NCBI GenBank assembly: GCA_009602725.1
Contig: WELB01000005.1
Coordinates: 1,111,495-1,142,210 of the forward strand
Direction: 5' to 3'
DNA from: Spirogloea muscicola
Lineage: Eukaryota > Streptophyta > Zygnematophyceae > Spirogloeales > Spirogloeaceae
Length of the DNA stretch: 30,716 nucleotides
Of this stretch, positions 20,478 through 30,668 are shown piece after piece. Position numbers and translations under genes: made by a program. The notes beneath the pieces were generated by a model. The model was not told the origin of the DNA. It did not search any database and saw only the letters and a program-made list of their open reading frames with translations. Each line of letters starts with the position of its first letter. Position 1 is the first letter of the stretch.

Positions 20478-23400
20478 ATGCCGGCGGCCGCGCTGGAGCA
20501 CCTCCCTCCTCAGGGCGGCTGCCCGGTGGCGCCTGCGCCAATGGTGGCCAAGCCGTTCGCCAGTTCCGTGCCCAACGGCAAGCCCCACCGGAGCGAGACG
20601 TTGCCGCTGGCCAACGGCGGCGGCGCTGGCTCCGACGACGGCCATGAGCACGGTGGCGAGGCGGACAGCCTGCCGAGCGCGGCGCTGGTGTCGGCGCAGC
20701 AGCTGCAGGAGGAGGAGGAGGAGCGGCTGCGAGAGCAGGCGGTGTCGTGGGCGTTCCCCGCCGAGGCGGTGGGCAGCTTGGACAAGCGCGACGTGGGCAC
20801 GCCGGACGCCTGGGTGGCGCGCCACGCCGAGCTCGTGCGCCTCACTGGCCGGCACCCGTTCAACTGCGAGGCGCCGCTGCCGCGCCTCATGGAGTACGGC
20901 TTCCTCACGCCCGTGGCGCTGCACTACGTGCGCAACCACGGCTACGTCCCCCGCGGCGACTGGGCGTCGTGGCGCGTCGAGGTCGGCGGCGCCGTGCGCC
21001 GCCCCTGCGCCCTCTCCATGGACGACCTCGCCGCCATGCCGTCGCGCGTCCTGCCCGTGTCGCTGGTCTGCGCGGGCAACCGGCGCAAGGAGGAGAACAT
21101 GGTGAAGCAGACCATCGGCTTCAACTGGGGCGCGGCCGCGGTGTCGACGTCCGTGTGGCGCGGCGTGCGCCTGTGCGACGTGCTGCGGCGCGCCGGCGTG
21201 CTGCCCAAGTCCGCTGGCGCGCTCCATGTCTGCTTCGAGGGCGCCGAGTCCCTCCCCGGCGGCGGCGGCTCCAAGTACGGCACCTCGCTGCGCGTCGACG
21301 TCGCCATGGACCCCGCGTGCGACGTCCTGCTCGCATACGAGCAGAATGGTGCTCGCCTGGAGCCCGACCACGGCTTCCCCGTGCGCATGATCATCCCGGG
21401 CTACATCGGCGGCCGCATGGTCAAGTGGCTCACCCGCATCACCGTCACGGCGTCCGAGAGCGACAACTACTACCACTTTCACGACAACCGCGTCTTGCCC
21501 TCGCACGTCGACGCCGAGCGCGCCACCGCGGAAGGTGCATGCCGCACCTGCTTCCAACGAGCGTGCTCGTCCCCGCGCTCACAAGCAACGATCTCCACAG
21601 TCACCGTCACTTTATCCCACGAGACTGGCGAGCAACTTGTGATGATATTGCGCTTTGATTAGCGAAGCTGAGGAACAGCTTAATTGACACTTCTTCTGAT
21701 GGCATCGTGTGGCCCCTCTATTGACTGCAGGCTGGTGGTATAAGCCGGATTACATTATCAACGAGCTGAATGTCAATTCGGCAATTACGACGCCCGCGCA
21801 CGGCGAGGTCCTCCCTGTCAGCTGCCTCTCCTCCGACAGCCAGTACACACTCAAGGGCTACGCCTACTCTGGTGCGTGACGCTCTCGTCACACTCTTGCA
21901 GTGCTGCAGGCGTTAACGTAGCACGGCTTGACAAATGATAAGCATCCATGGCAAGGACCTCGCTTACAGGCTCTTGGGATGACCTGTCATTCTTTCTGAA
22001 GCCGGTGCGTTGAGTTATCTATTATGGTAAGCGCTACTGCGTCTGATCCAGCTCCACTTTGAGCTGCAAGTGCAGGCGGCGGCCGCAAGGTGATCCGCGT
22101 GGAGGTCTCCCTGGACGGCGGCTCTGCGTGGCAGCACTGCGACATCGAGTGCAACGAGCGGCCGACGGTGTACGGCAAGTACTGGTGCTGGGTGTTCTGG
22201 AGCATCCGTGTGGACGTCATGCGGTTCCTGCAGGCCACCGAGATCTGCGTGCGCGCATGGGATGCTGCCATGAACACGCAGCCCGGCCAGCTGACGTGGA
22301 ATGTCATGGTGAGAGAGGCCCCCCCCCCCCGCCCCCTTTGGGGAGAGGCGCACCAATGGTTATTAATAATCACGACTGGCTTCATCGTGCAGGATACACA
22401 GAATATGTAACTGTGTCTGATTATTGCATGTGATGGTCATGTTCTGGCTATAAGTGTCAGAGGATTGTAAATTATGTTGTACCGGACCATAATCCATGCG
22501 CCATCCGGGTCAACTTGCAGGGCATGATGAACAACTCGTGGTTCCGGGTGAAGCTGCACCCAGTGAACCTCCACGGCGGCGGTATCGGCCTGACGTTCGA
22601 GCACCCGACACGGCCTGGCAACGAGACCGGTGGCTGGATGGTCAAGAAGGTGGAGGAAGACAAGGCGGCGGCGGCGGCAGCCACCAAGCCAATGGCCAAG
22701 AGCGCCTCTCTGCCGGGGCTCGTGGCCGCCGGCGCCGGCGCGGCGGCAAGGCAGATCCCTATGTCGGAGGTGAAGCTGCACGACAGCGAGAAGTCGCCAT
22801 GGATCGTCGTCAATGGCAAGGTGTACGACTGCACCAAGTTCCTGGAGGATCACCCCGGTGGCGCCGAGAGCATCCTCATCAATGCCGGCACCGATGCCAC
22901 GGACGAGTTTGACGCCATCCACTCCGCCAAGGCCAAGGCGATGTTGCAGGACTACTACATTGGCGAGCTCGTCCTGGAGCAGCAGCTGGACAATGGTGCA
23001 GCTCTGGAGCTGGCGCAGAATGGCGCGCAGGAGCTGACAGTCAAGGACCTCGAGAGCGTGAGCCCAGAGATCAAGGTGGCGCCAGTGGCCACTGAAGCTG
23101 CGCCATTGGTGGCCCTCGATCCCAAGCGGCGGATACCGTTTGTGCTCAAGGAGGTGGAGAAGCTGAGCCATGACGTGCGGCGGTTCCGCTTTGCACTGCC
23201 GAGCGAGAAGCACGTCCTGGGCCTGCCCGTCGGCAAGCACATGTTCCTGAGCGCGACGGTGGGCGGCAAGTTCCTCATGCGCGCGTACACGCCGACGAGC
23301 TCCGACGGCGACGCGGGCTACTTTGACCTCGTGGTCAAGATCTACTTCAGCGGCATCTCGCCGCACTTCCCCGACGGCGGCCTCTTCACGCAGCACCTCG

Positions 23401-23897
23401 AGAGCCTCAAGGTCGGCGACACGATCGACGTCAAGGGCCCCGTGGGCCACATCCACTACCAAGGCCGCGGCAAGTTCCTCGTCAGCAACAAGCCGAGGGT
23501 AGCGAGGCGGCTGGCGATGGTCGCCGGCGGCTCCGGCATCACGCCCATGTACCAGATCCTGCAGGCCGTCTGCAAGGACCCGGAGGACGACACGGAGATC
23601 TGGCTCCTCTTCGCCAACAAGAGCGCCGGCGACATCCTCCTGCGCAACGACCTCGGCCGCTGGGCCGCCGCCAATCACCGCCTGCACGTGTGGTACACCG
23701 TCAACACGCCGCCGCAGGGCGAGCCGTGGCCCTTCAGCACAGGGCGCATCGACGAGGCCATGGTGCGCGAGCGCCTGCCGCCGGGCGGCCCAGACGGGCT
23801 CGCTCTCCTCTGCGGCCCTCCCGGCATGATCCAGTTCGCATGCCTGCCTAACCTGCAGAAAAATGGATACGATGTTGATCGAATCCTTACCTTCTAA
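20478..23897 (+). CDS. NIA: Assimilatory nitrate reductase, NAD(P)H
   Basis: It reduces nitrate to nitrite in the cytosol; electrons pass from NAD(P)H through FAD and cytochrome b5 heme to the molybdenum cofactor. Exons 20478-21534, 21731-21871, 22076-22308 and 22521-23897 join in phase to 935 residues, near the usual length. After an N-terminal tail of about 80 residues comes the molybdenum domain, with the Mo-ligand Cys198 in [11 protein letters not shown], and KQTIGFNWG and [11 protein letters not shown]. The dimer interface follows ([29 protein letters not shown]). Hinge 1 is Ala/Lys-rich. The cytochrome b5 domain has heme ligands His588 (HPGG) and His611. Next are the FAD motif RAYTPTS, the nucleotide motif [12 protein letters not shown], and Cys908 in CGPPGM. 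The coenzyme (NADH or NADPH) cannot be decided from sequence. Other names in algae are NIT1 and nitA. Confidence 0.98.
22698..22715 (+). other. 14-3-3-like motif KSASLP in nitrate reductase hinge 1
   Basis: Residues 537-542 read Lys-Ser-Ala-Ser-Leu-Pro and fit the mode-1 14-3-3 pattern (R/K)-S-x-S-x-P, with Ser540 as the candidate phosphoserine. It lies between the dimerisation and cytochrome b5 domains, where land-plant enzymes carry their inhibitory phosphosite. Function here is inferred from motif and position only. Confidence 0.5.
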
Positions 23898-25181
23898 CTG
23901 TACCTCACTGAAGTCTTACCGCAGCTCTAACGGAATTTTGCCACCCCGCTTTCGTAGGTTTCCTGCATCCCTTACCTTCTCAAAACGTTCACCACCTTGT
24001 GCAGGGGATCTTCCTCTTGCTTCGGCTTCCCTCTTGCTTCCCCACTTATCTCTCCATTTTGCAATACTAAACGGCCAGCGCGGCACCTTAAGTTACATGC
24101 CATGCTCGAATGGACATTGCGAGGTAGTCCTTTTATTCGTCACAGCTGCTTTGAGACCCAATCACTATTTTGATGGGTCTGCAGCAGCAGGCAGGGTGCT
24201 GAACGGCTGCAGGCCGTTTGTACACCTATGTATAGAAGCCTTGTGCAATTGAATTCATGGCACAAGGTAGACATTAATGTGAGACTTTGCAAAGTGCAAC
24301 AAGCCAAGAGTCTATGCAGATGAGCGCGCCCACTCGATTGTGAACCATCTCTGTGCTCACAAGTGGGTGGGCGAGTGCCCACTTAAAAATATTTGAGGTG
24401 CCAGCGCCAAGCCAGCAATGATTCTACTCCAGCTGGTCATACACTTGCTCGCCACATTCAGAGTCCAATTGGAGTTGGTCAAATCCTAGGGACGCCTTCT
24501 CATGGCCGGGCAAGTGCTGGTCACCTGCTCGTTCTAATGGTGTACAGTGGGAAACTCTTAACTGGCAGTGTCCGATGATCTTTCAATGCCTGGCTACTTC
24601 TGCAAATGATTAAGTGCCATTGAGGAGGTCTCTGCAAAGGGGACAGGACGTAACTTGATTGTTGTGATGCACAGCTGGTGTTGACTGTTGTGGACTTTGC
24701 AGCGAGCACATCGGGTGTCCCCTAAAGATTTGTGCTACGCAGCTTTTGGCAAGCGACGAACTGGATGTGGGGTTCCCGGAGGTGTTGTGCCAGTACTCTT
24801 ATGATCAATCAAACGAAGTCTTCAAGGCCATCAATCATGCTGTCTATACACCATGACTGGGTGCAGCAAAGGCGCACATGGGTCTGAAGCCTCCAGGATA
24901 ATTTGTCTGCCCACATTGATTTTGTCTGGAGATGTTAATAATCTAGACTGCTAAGATGGCCTCCAGATGACTGCGAAAGATGAGTGACACACGAGAAAGA
25001 CGGTTTCGGACAAGCTATGTGGCCCTCACGGCTTTTTGTGATGAAGTGCCCAGACGATAAGGCTCGATGCCAAAATCGCGACTTCATTGCTCTGCTTTCG
25101 GCAGTGGTAGGTGGCGGCACAGCCGCAGCTGAGCCTGGGCGTTCTGACACTACTGGTCATGGTTTGGCGCTTAAGGTCTGC
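23898..25181. other. Convergent intergenic region between nitrate reductase and NAR1
   Basis: The 1284 bases between the two facing stop codons should hold both 3' UTRs. Short open frames occur on both strands, but none resembles a known family or continues across plausible splice sites. No repeat or RNA gene was recognised. Confidence 0.6.
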
Positions 25182-27363
25182 TCATGCCGTAGTCGACCTC
25201 TTCCAGAGCATGCTATTCTCCCCATGGCAGTAGGAGAAGATCGCGGCAACGCAGACTGCACCGCCAAGGATGTTGCCAAGCGTGACGGGGAGCAGGTTAC
25301 GAAGTAGAAATGCTTCCATACTTACATCAGCTCCCAACAGCATCCCCTGGCATGGAGAAAAGATTACGGCGCTTTTAAACAGAATGAACTTACAATGCTA
25401 CCGGGCGAATGGCAGCCAAGTCATTCTCTCACGGTTGTGCCAAGCTGTGTGGACATCCAACAACAAATGCTGATGCCCAGCCTTCTGAACACGACCTTCA
25501 AGGAAAACTGAACCATCATAGCAGCAAGTTGGACAACTTTGTCATTGCTGGAGGCAATCTCACAGGCAGGATTCCACGACATTGGTGGAAGCAGGGGCGC
25601 ACAGGGCGTCGCAAACCTGGGGCAGGAGGAACATATTGGCCACCGAGTGCTCGAAGCCGAGTGCAACAAATGTGCTAACTGGCCCAAGGATGCCAACGAA
25701 TTTGCCGGCTACGCTGGAGCTCGCTGAGGCCTGGTACACCGCTGCGCCACCAAGCCGTCGTCACCAGGATTAGGCTCCAGGAAATCAGTGAGGATTGATG
25801 TGTGACCCTTCTGATATTGTAAACTCAGGCCGCGAGGCTGAGAAGCTGAGAAACTGATGTCAATGCTTAAGTATGCCTGCAATGCGCAAGACTTTCAGAG
25901 CAAAACGTCCTGTGACCCATGCGTGGGAGCAGACCACTTTGATCTGCACGCCATCGTCGTCTGGCTGCCGCTAAGTCGTGGGGGAAGGGGGTTGGGGGGA
26001 CGGAGAGGAGCGCGGGACTTACCCATGCAGACCATCCAGTTGCAGAGGAGGCCCTTGAGCACAGCAGTGCCAAACGGCAGGCCGGCCTTGGCTTTCGCAG
26101 CAGCAATGGCCGCCTGCACCATTGGCGCAGTTGACACTGCAGAGCCCCCGCAAGCCTCGACCACTACTGAGTTGGGTCTGCTTCACCTTCACGACCGTCG
26201 GCTGCCGCCATACCACAGCAGAACGTTGTGGGCGAGTTGGGTGGCGCCGAGCGTCTCACAGGCTCGGACGTGGAGGCCGGCCCAGGCGATAACGAGCGCG
26301 CCGGCGAGGTTGCCGGTGAACGAGAGGCCCCAGTTGCGCGCCAGCTGGTCGCCCGTCACCCGGCCCTCCAGCCACCCGAGCGTCATTGTGAAGGTGTTGC
26401 CGGTGAAGAGCTCCGCACCTTGAGGAGGCGTGGCGGCCAAGGTCAGGTCTTTCTCGGGCAGCCATCGGCTGCCGAGGCCGCTTGGCTGGCCAGCATTTGC
26501 AGGACATGGAGTGTGTGTACTGAGTGATGGAGGGCCTGAGTAGCCAAGTACAAAGGCAAGCACATTGACAAATACACATCACCTGCTGCTAAGCTGACCC
26601 GCTCAGTAACCACGAGTCAGCACATAGAGGTCGCTAACTGATGCTCGAATATAGGACGGCTATTGACGAGCCCTTGTGCCACCTGCTAAGGCTCGACCAG
26701 CTTTCTGGTGCAAAGCATGAGCCTGAGCTCGCAGAGGAGCCCCCTGCACCGTCGCAATGGCCGCGGGCGGCTGCCTTCGTTCATGGCCAGGAAAGGAAAG
26801 GGGAGACGGTCCTCCAGAAGGAGGCGATGGCTGTGACAGGCCAGCCCAATTAAGGAAAAAGAGACGACAACGTCCAGAGGGCCGGAATGCGCCAGGAGGT
26901 CTCATAGTTGATCAGTTAGTTGGTATCATTACTTAATAAAGTCCTCAAATGGGTCTGAGAGTGCTGAAATTCCATTCTAAGCTTACTTTGTCTTAGAAAG
27001 GGTTCTTCATTCACTATAAGTTGAGCAGTTTACTCATGATTGAAACTTAACTGCTCTAAATCCTTCGAGACAATACGAAATCGTCGTCTCGCCCAGCGGC
27101 GGGCGCTGTCTCCGGAGAGCGACGGGGAGGACGGCGAGTGAGCGGGCGCGGACCTGTGAGGAGGGTCATGGTGAGGAAGAAGGGCAGGCCGAGGGCGCCG
27201 AGGAGCCAGCGCTGGAGGCCGGGGTTGGCGGCGGCCAGCGCGGGCGCGCCGCCGCCGACGGCTGTCATGAGCATGGCGCCGAGCGCAATGTACGCGCCCG
27301 CCGCCACGCCCAGCACCAGCGTCTCCGCCGCCGAGAGCTTGGCCTTGGCCTCCGCGCTGGCCA
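25182..27363 (-). CDS. NAR1: Formate/nitrite transporter NAR1 (chloroplast nitrite uptake), first exon unresolved
   Basis: Members of the FNT family form pentameric anion channels; Chlamydomonas NAR1.1 carries nitrite into the chloroplast. Exons in coding order are 27363-27154, 26418-26260, 26166-26023, 25741-25617 and 25346-25182 (stop TGA); all phases fit. Family signatures appear in order: GAYIALGAML, LTGAELFTGNT, LARNWGLSFTGNLAGAL, FGTAVLKGLLCNWMVCM, VALGFEHSVANMF and LLRNLLPVTLGNILGG. Together they account for six membrane helices. Residues from these exons number about 267. No ATG lies in frame at the 5' end: an upstream stop is followed by GGGACAG, a usable acceptor, so a leader exon must exist further up. 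The donor at 27153 is the unusual GTCCGC, and the acceptor before 26418 is AAG. It converges on nitrate reductase. Confidence 0.93.
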
Positions 27364-27578
27364 CTGTCCCCGCGGCCAGCGCCGGTCAGAAGGCGGCGGC
27401 GGCGGCGGCGGCGGGCGGCGGCGACGGAGGCGGGCGAGGAGATGGAGAGAATCTGGTGCGGGCGCGGATTGTTAGCCCGCGCTATCGGCACCCGGATTGG
27501 CGCGGATAAGGGCCCCGGAGAAGCTCCCTCGGGCCTGCCGACGGTTGCGTTAGGTTAGGCGGGGGTTACGCTAATGNC

Positions 27579-27606
27579 CCGCCGAGCAGCGGCGCCCGCC
27601 GAGCAT

Positions 27607-27638
<32 letters not shown>

Positions 27639-27642
27639 CCAT
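27579..27642 (-). other. Candidate first exon of NAR1 (Ala-rich leader)
   Basis: On the minus strand an ATG at 27642, in context CCCCCATGG, starts MAAL, an alanine run and MLGGRRCSA, which looks like part of a plastid leader. The only ambiguous single base (n at 27577) falls exactly where the T of a GT donor would be. If it is T on the minus strand, the exon is 64 nt (phase 1) and joins the acceptor at 27364 in frame, giving a protein of about 288 aa. If it is another base, an in-frame TAG follows at 27573. This is a hypothesis. Confidence 0.3.
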
Positions 27643-28834
27643 GGGGGAACAGCTCCTGGCCAGGAGTGCCACGTGTCCCGCGACGGGGCCCCCGGGTCTC
27701 TTATTACTTCCCCTTATCTCTGCAAGCTCGTCCCAATCTTTTCTTCCCATTTTGTGACATCAATCTGATATACAGCGTATACTTTACCAGCGCTTAAGGA
27801 ACAGTCAACAACAAAATGTTTCCGCCCCGGCGGCCCTGACCCACGGGGTCGCCGAGGGGGCGCCCAGAGGGGCCTCCCACGTGGCCAACCCGGCAATGAA
27901 GCCCCTCCGCTTGGGCCCCACTCGGCACGTGGCCTGTGATGGCTCCCTAGCTCTCGCTGCTGCCTCTGGCTCTGGCCAGGGGACCCACTTCCAGGAGCCT
28001 AGCTTCTCTGAGGCTGCTTAGCAGGGGTTACTGAGCAATACGTAGCTGCTTTGTGTCTTGTTGTGCTTGTTTTCCTTAGCGCTTCCCCTGACCCCCTTCT
28101 CGTACTTTGTTCGTTCGTTTTTGGGCTGGCTTTTCCAGCCCCTATCCTCAATGGGCGAGCCCTTTCTTCACTAGCTCCGTCTGCAAGAACACATGCTCCC
28201 GTGGCCAGGTGACCCGCTTCCAGGAACCCAGCTTCTCTGACCTGAGGCTGCTTAGCAGGGGATACTGAGTGCTTCGTAGCTGCTTAATTTCTTCTTGTGC
28301 TTGTTGTTCTCAGTGCTTCCCCTGGCTCCTTCTCGTCCTTCGTTCAATCTTTTCGGGCTGGCCTTTCCAGCCCCTATCCTCAATGGGGGGCGAGCCCTTC
28401 TTCTTCTACTCCCGTTCAGAACTGAAGCTCATAAATTGCCGAAGCTCATAGCTGCGGCCTCAGGCTGTCGTCAAGGGCACTGCTTTCCGGCGGCTAGTCT
28501 TTTGACTTGCAGTTGCTAATAAGAGGTCATTAAGTAATAATGTCATACATGGTCCTTGCTTGCTTATGTGCTTCAGCGCTTTTCGGCCCTTTCAGACCGT
28601 GTCGAAATCTCATCGGGCTGGCTTTATACAGCACTCGCCCCATTTGGAAAAGCTAACTTCGATCGTTGGTGACCCCTGCTACTGGTGCGCTTCCCCATGC
28701 TCTGGCTGCCCGTGCGTCCGGGCACAGGCACGAGCACAGCCGGCGCGTGCTCGCATGACCCTGCGCGTCTCTACTGCGCTCAACATCGTCCGCCTTCCAG
28801 CACCAGTCGCTGAGTATGTACATGCAGAGGGTAT
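27643..28834. other. Region without recognised genes upstream of NAR1
   Basis: Apart from the duplication inside it, this 1.2 kb holds only short frames without family resemblance. Its left part should contain the NAR1 promoter. A possible exon-like stretch with an ATG at 28755 (MTLRVSTALNIVRLP) is in a different frame from the small ORF at 28835. Confidence 0.5.
27974..28410. repeat. Imperfect direct duplication, offset 229 bp
   Basis: Copy 1 (about 27974-28172) and copy 2 (about 28203-28410) share GGCCAGG, then CTTCCAGGA, AGCTTCTCTGA, GAGGCTGCTTAGCAGGGG, CGTAGCTGCTT, TGCTTCCCCTG, TTTCCAGCCCCTATCCTCA and GCGAGCCC in the same order with small indels. A much weaker third echo (GGGCTGGCTTTAT) lies near 28615. 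No coding potential or terminal inverted repeats were seen. Confidence 0.8.
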
Positions 28835-29029
28835 ATGTCCTCAACGGGGGCGGCGAACGCTGATGTGCTGGATGTGCTGCCCAAGATGGGCCAGTACGAA
28901 GAAGCCGCCGACTATGACGGACTTTCAGCTGACGAGCAAACGCTTGCAAACGTCAATGATTGTTGGCGGGAGCTTTCAACCTGCAATTTGTTTCCAAAGC
29001 TAGCTTGCGTCATATATGCAAACAGATGA
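28835..29029 (+). CDS. Small hypothetical protein or exon, unknown function
   Basis: A 64-codon frame from ATG 28835 begins MSSTGAANADVLDVLPKMG and continues with QYEEAADYDGLSADEQTLAN. Codon choice over the first 45 codons leans to C or G at the third position, like real exons here, and the peptide is acidic and helix-prone. After about 28960 the composition turns AT-rich and intron-like, and GTCAATG near 28952 could be a donor, so only the first part may be coding. I do not recognise a family. It may be one exon of a gene I could not assemble, or chance. Confidence 0.25.
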   Translation: MSSTGAANADVLDVLPKMGQYEEAADYDGLSADEQTLANVNDCWRELSTCNLFPKLACVIYANR

Positions 29030-29549
29030 TTCGATTCGGGGGCTTTGATAGCATCTGTTCAAAAACTGAAATAAATAATGAAGAGAGTGAAGTTGCAGCA
29101 TCCTCAGACAGAGGGAGCAGATCCGAGTGGCCTAAGCAGATGATCTATGAGTAAGAGCGCGAGCAATTGCAAGCGTTTATGATCTCACCTACCAGTGCTT
29201 GGCAGCGCAACGTGTTACCTTGTTGCTGTGACCAGACCCTGCACCACAAAGAGGTAGACTACCCATTAGCCGTTGCTTGCCAGCAGATGCAGATGAAGCT
29301 CCGCATGGTGGTCCCACATCAACAGAAGAGACTTCCAAATACTGCAGAAGCTTGTTAGGCCAGTGATGACCTTTCAAGCTTCAAGATGCACGTGGACCGC
29401 AATAGAAGAGCCTTTTTGTGACACATTAACAGCTGCTATATCGTACTTCTGGTGCTGCTCTACGACCTCGTTATGGTGATAGAGCAACTAAAGAACATAT
29501 TATCCCGAGCTGCAAGATCAGAAAATAGGCTAGGTGATGCAAGATGAGG
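29030..29549. other. Region without recognised features
   Basis: About 500 bases of mixed composition contain only short frames. The 3' end of the EGF-domain gene on the minus strand may extend into it, since its frame stays open to 29460, but no conserved sequence supports that. Confidence 0.45.
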
Positions 29550-29597
29550 CTTGTGGTTGCTGATAATGTCAAACTTGTGGTTGCTGATAATGTCATG
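29550..29597. repeat. 24-bp perfect-core tandem duplication
   Basis: The unit CTTGTGGTTGCTGATAATGT followed by CAAA or CATG occurs twice back to back, at 29550-29573 and 29574-29597. On the minus strand it sits just after the last EGF cysteine, and in that frame would encode a repeated DIISNHK, so it may be in the intron or at the 3' end of that gene. Confidence 0.85.
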
Positions 29598-29612
29598 CGT
29601 ACGTGTACATGC

Positions 29613-30409
29613 ACATCGACCACCAAACCGTCTGTACACCCACGGGAGGTAGTACCCTTCCTTGCAATTGCAGTGGTAACCTCCCCCCAAAACACGGGCA
29701 CAGGTCCCCCCATCCCCACATGGGTTGCCGGAGCACGGGTCGGAAATTTCTGCGCAATTTTTGACCTCATTAATCAACCTCGACTGGTCTGTACAGGCAT
29801 CATACAGGGGCTCCTTTACTACGCGCTGGCTGCTCAAATCAGCACATACTGGCATACACTGCAAGTATCTCCCTGCTCAGTGTCACTGTCATGCATATGA
29901 CTTGCCGTTCACCTTTGCAGGCGCTTTCAGGGGAAGTCTGGCGGTAGCCTGGTACGCACTGGCACTGATGACCAGGCTCATACAACACCTCCACGCAGGT
30001 CCCAGCTGGCCCGCATGGATTGCCTACGCAGCTGCCTCTCCTTCCTGCCAAGCATTGCTTCAGAGCTTAGAAACAATCTTGATTCGACTTGGAAAGAAGC
30101 CCTTTGTCAATTTCGTGGCCTCGGCTGAGCCTGAGAGCATACATTAAGGTAGGGAATCGGAGCTGCAACACTTATCACGGGTGCACAATGAACGCACGCA
30201 ATATTAAAGACCTGTGTAAGCATGAGCAGGACAGGCATGATGGTATGTGTGTGTCTTGGAGTCGTCAGACTCACTTAAGCACACTGACTCTCCTTCGTTG
30301 TTGACCCCGACGATGTATCCATGCAGACAGCTGCAGTCATAACCGCCATCGTTATTTTCACACGTTCCAACTCCACATGGGTTTGGATGTTTTCTGCACT
30401 CATCGATAT
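29613..30409 (-). CDS. EGF-domain protein, partial (three EGF modules)
   Basis: EGF-like modules are extracellular, disulfide-bonded domains. Three minus-strand exons each code for one module. 30409-30275 is a calcium-binding type ([20 protein letters not shown], then [11 protein letters not shown]). 30044-29913 has [16 protein letters not shown] and HQCQCVPGY. 29749 to about 29613 has [24 protein letters not shown] and a last Cys near 29613. Each has six cysteines in the order expected of EGF, although the last cysteine of the first module is in its C-terminal CLS end. Introns between them are phase 1, so exons are symmetrical. The signal peptide, other domains and both ends are not visible; the gene should continue beyond the window on the 5' side. 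A secreted or membrane receptor-like protein is likely, but its role is unknown. Confidence 0.75.
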
Positions 30410-30667
30410 CTGTGCATCACAACTCTGAATTTGTCATGCCATATGATCCACCTCCACATTAGTGAACTTGCTTAAGGGACTGCGCCATTCTGAGGTCAAA
30501 GACTCTATGGTCTTGTCAGTGCCAGTTCAAATGACAAAAAGTGGTAATCCCCCAATATAGAGCAAGATCAGGGCTTGACACACAGCCCAGGTTGTGATCC
30601 CGACTGCTCTATGACGACCTGCACCGCCCGTCGCCAGCACAAGCGGCTGAAAGGAGGGCGTGATGTA

Positions 30668-30668
<1 letters not shown>

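Noticed and set aside
20298-21557. 419-codon open frame antisense to nitrate reductase exon 1
   Set aside because: It is a shadow of the GC-rich coding strand, with Arg/His/Ala-rich composition and no family features; the plus-strand protein is an unmistakable nitrate reductase.
22437-23687. 416-codon open frame antisense to nitrate reductase exon 4
   Set aside because: It mirrors the codon bias of the cytochrome b5/FAD exon and has no recognisable domain.
26189-26259. Extension of NAR1 exon 2 to the next in-frame stop
   Set aside because: A consensus GTGAGA donor right after 26260 joins in phase to the exon ending at 26166 and restores the family sequence; the extension has no resemblance.
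27030-27491. Frame starting MPIARANNPRPHQIL as a NAR1 transit peptide
   Set aside because: It is in a different frame from NAR1, and I found no splice pair in phase that would join it to the acceptor at 27364.
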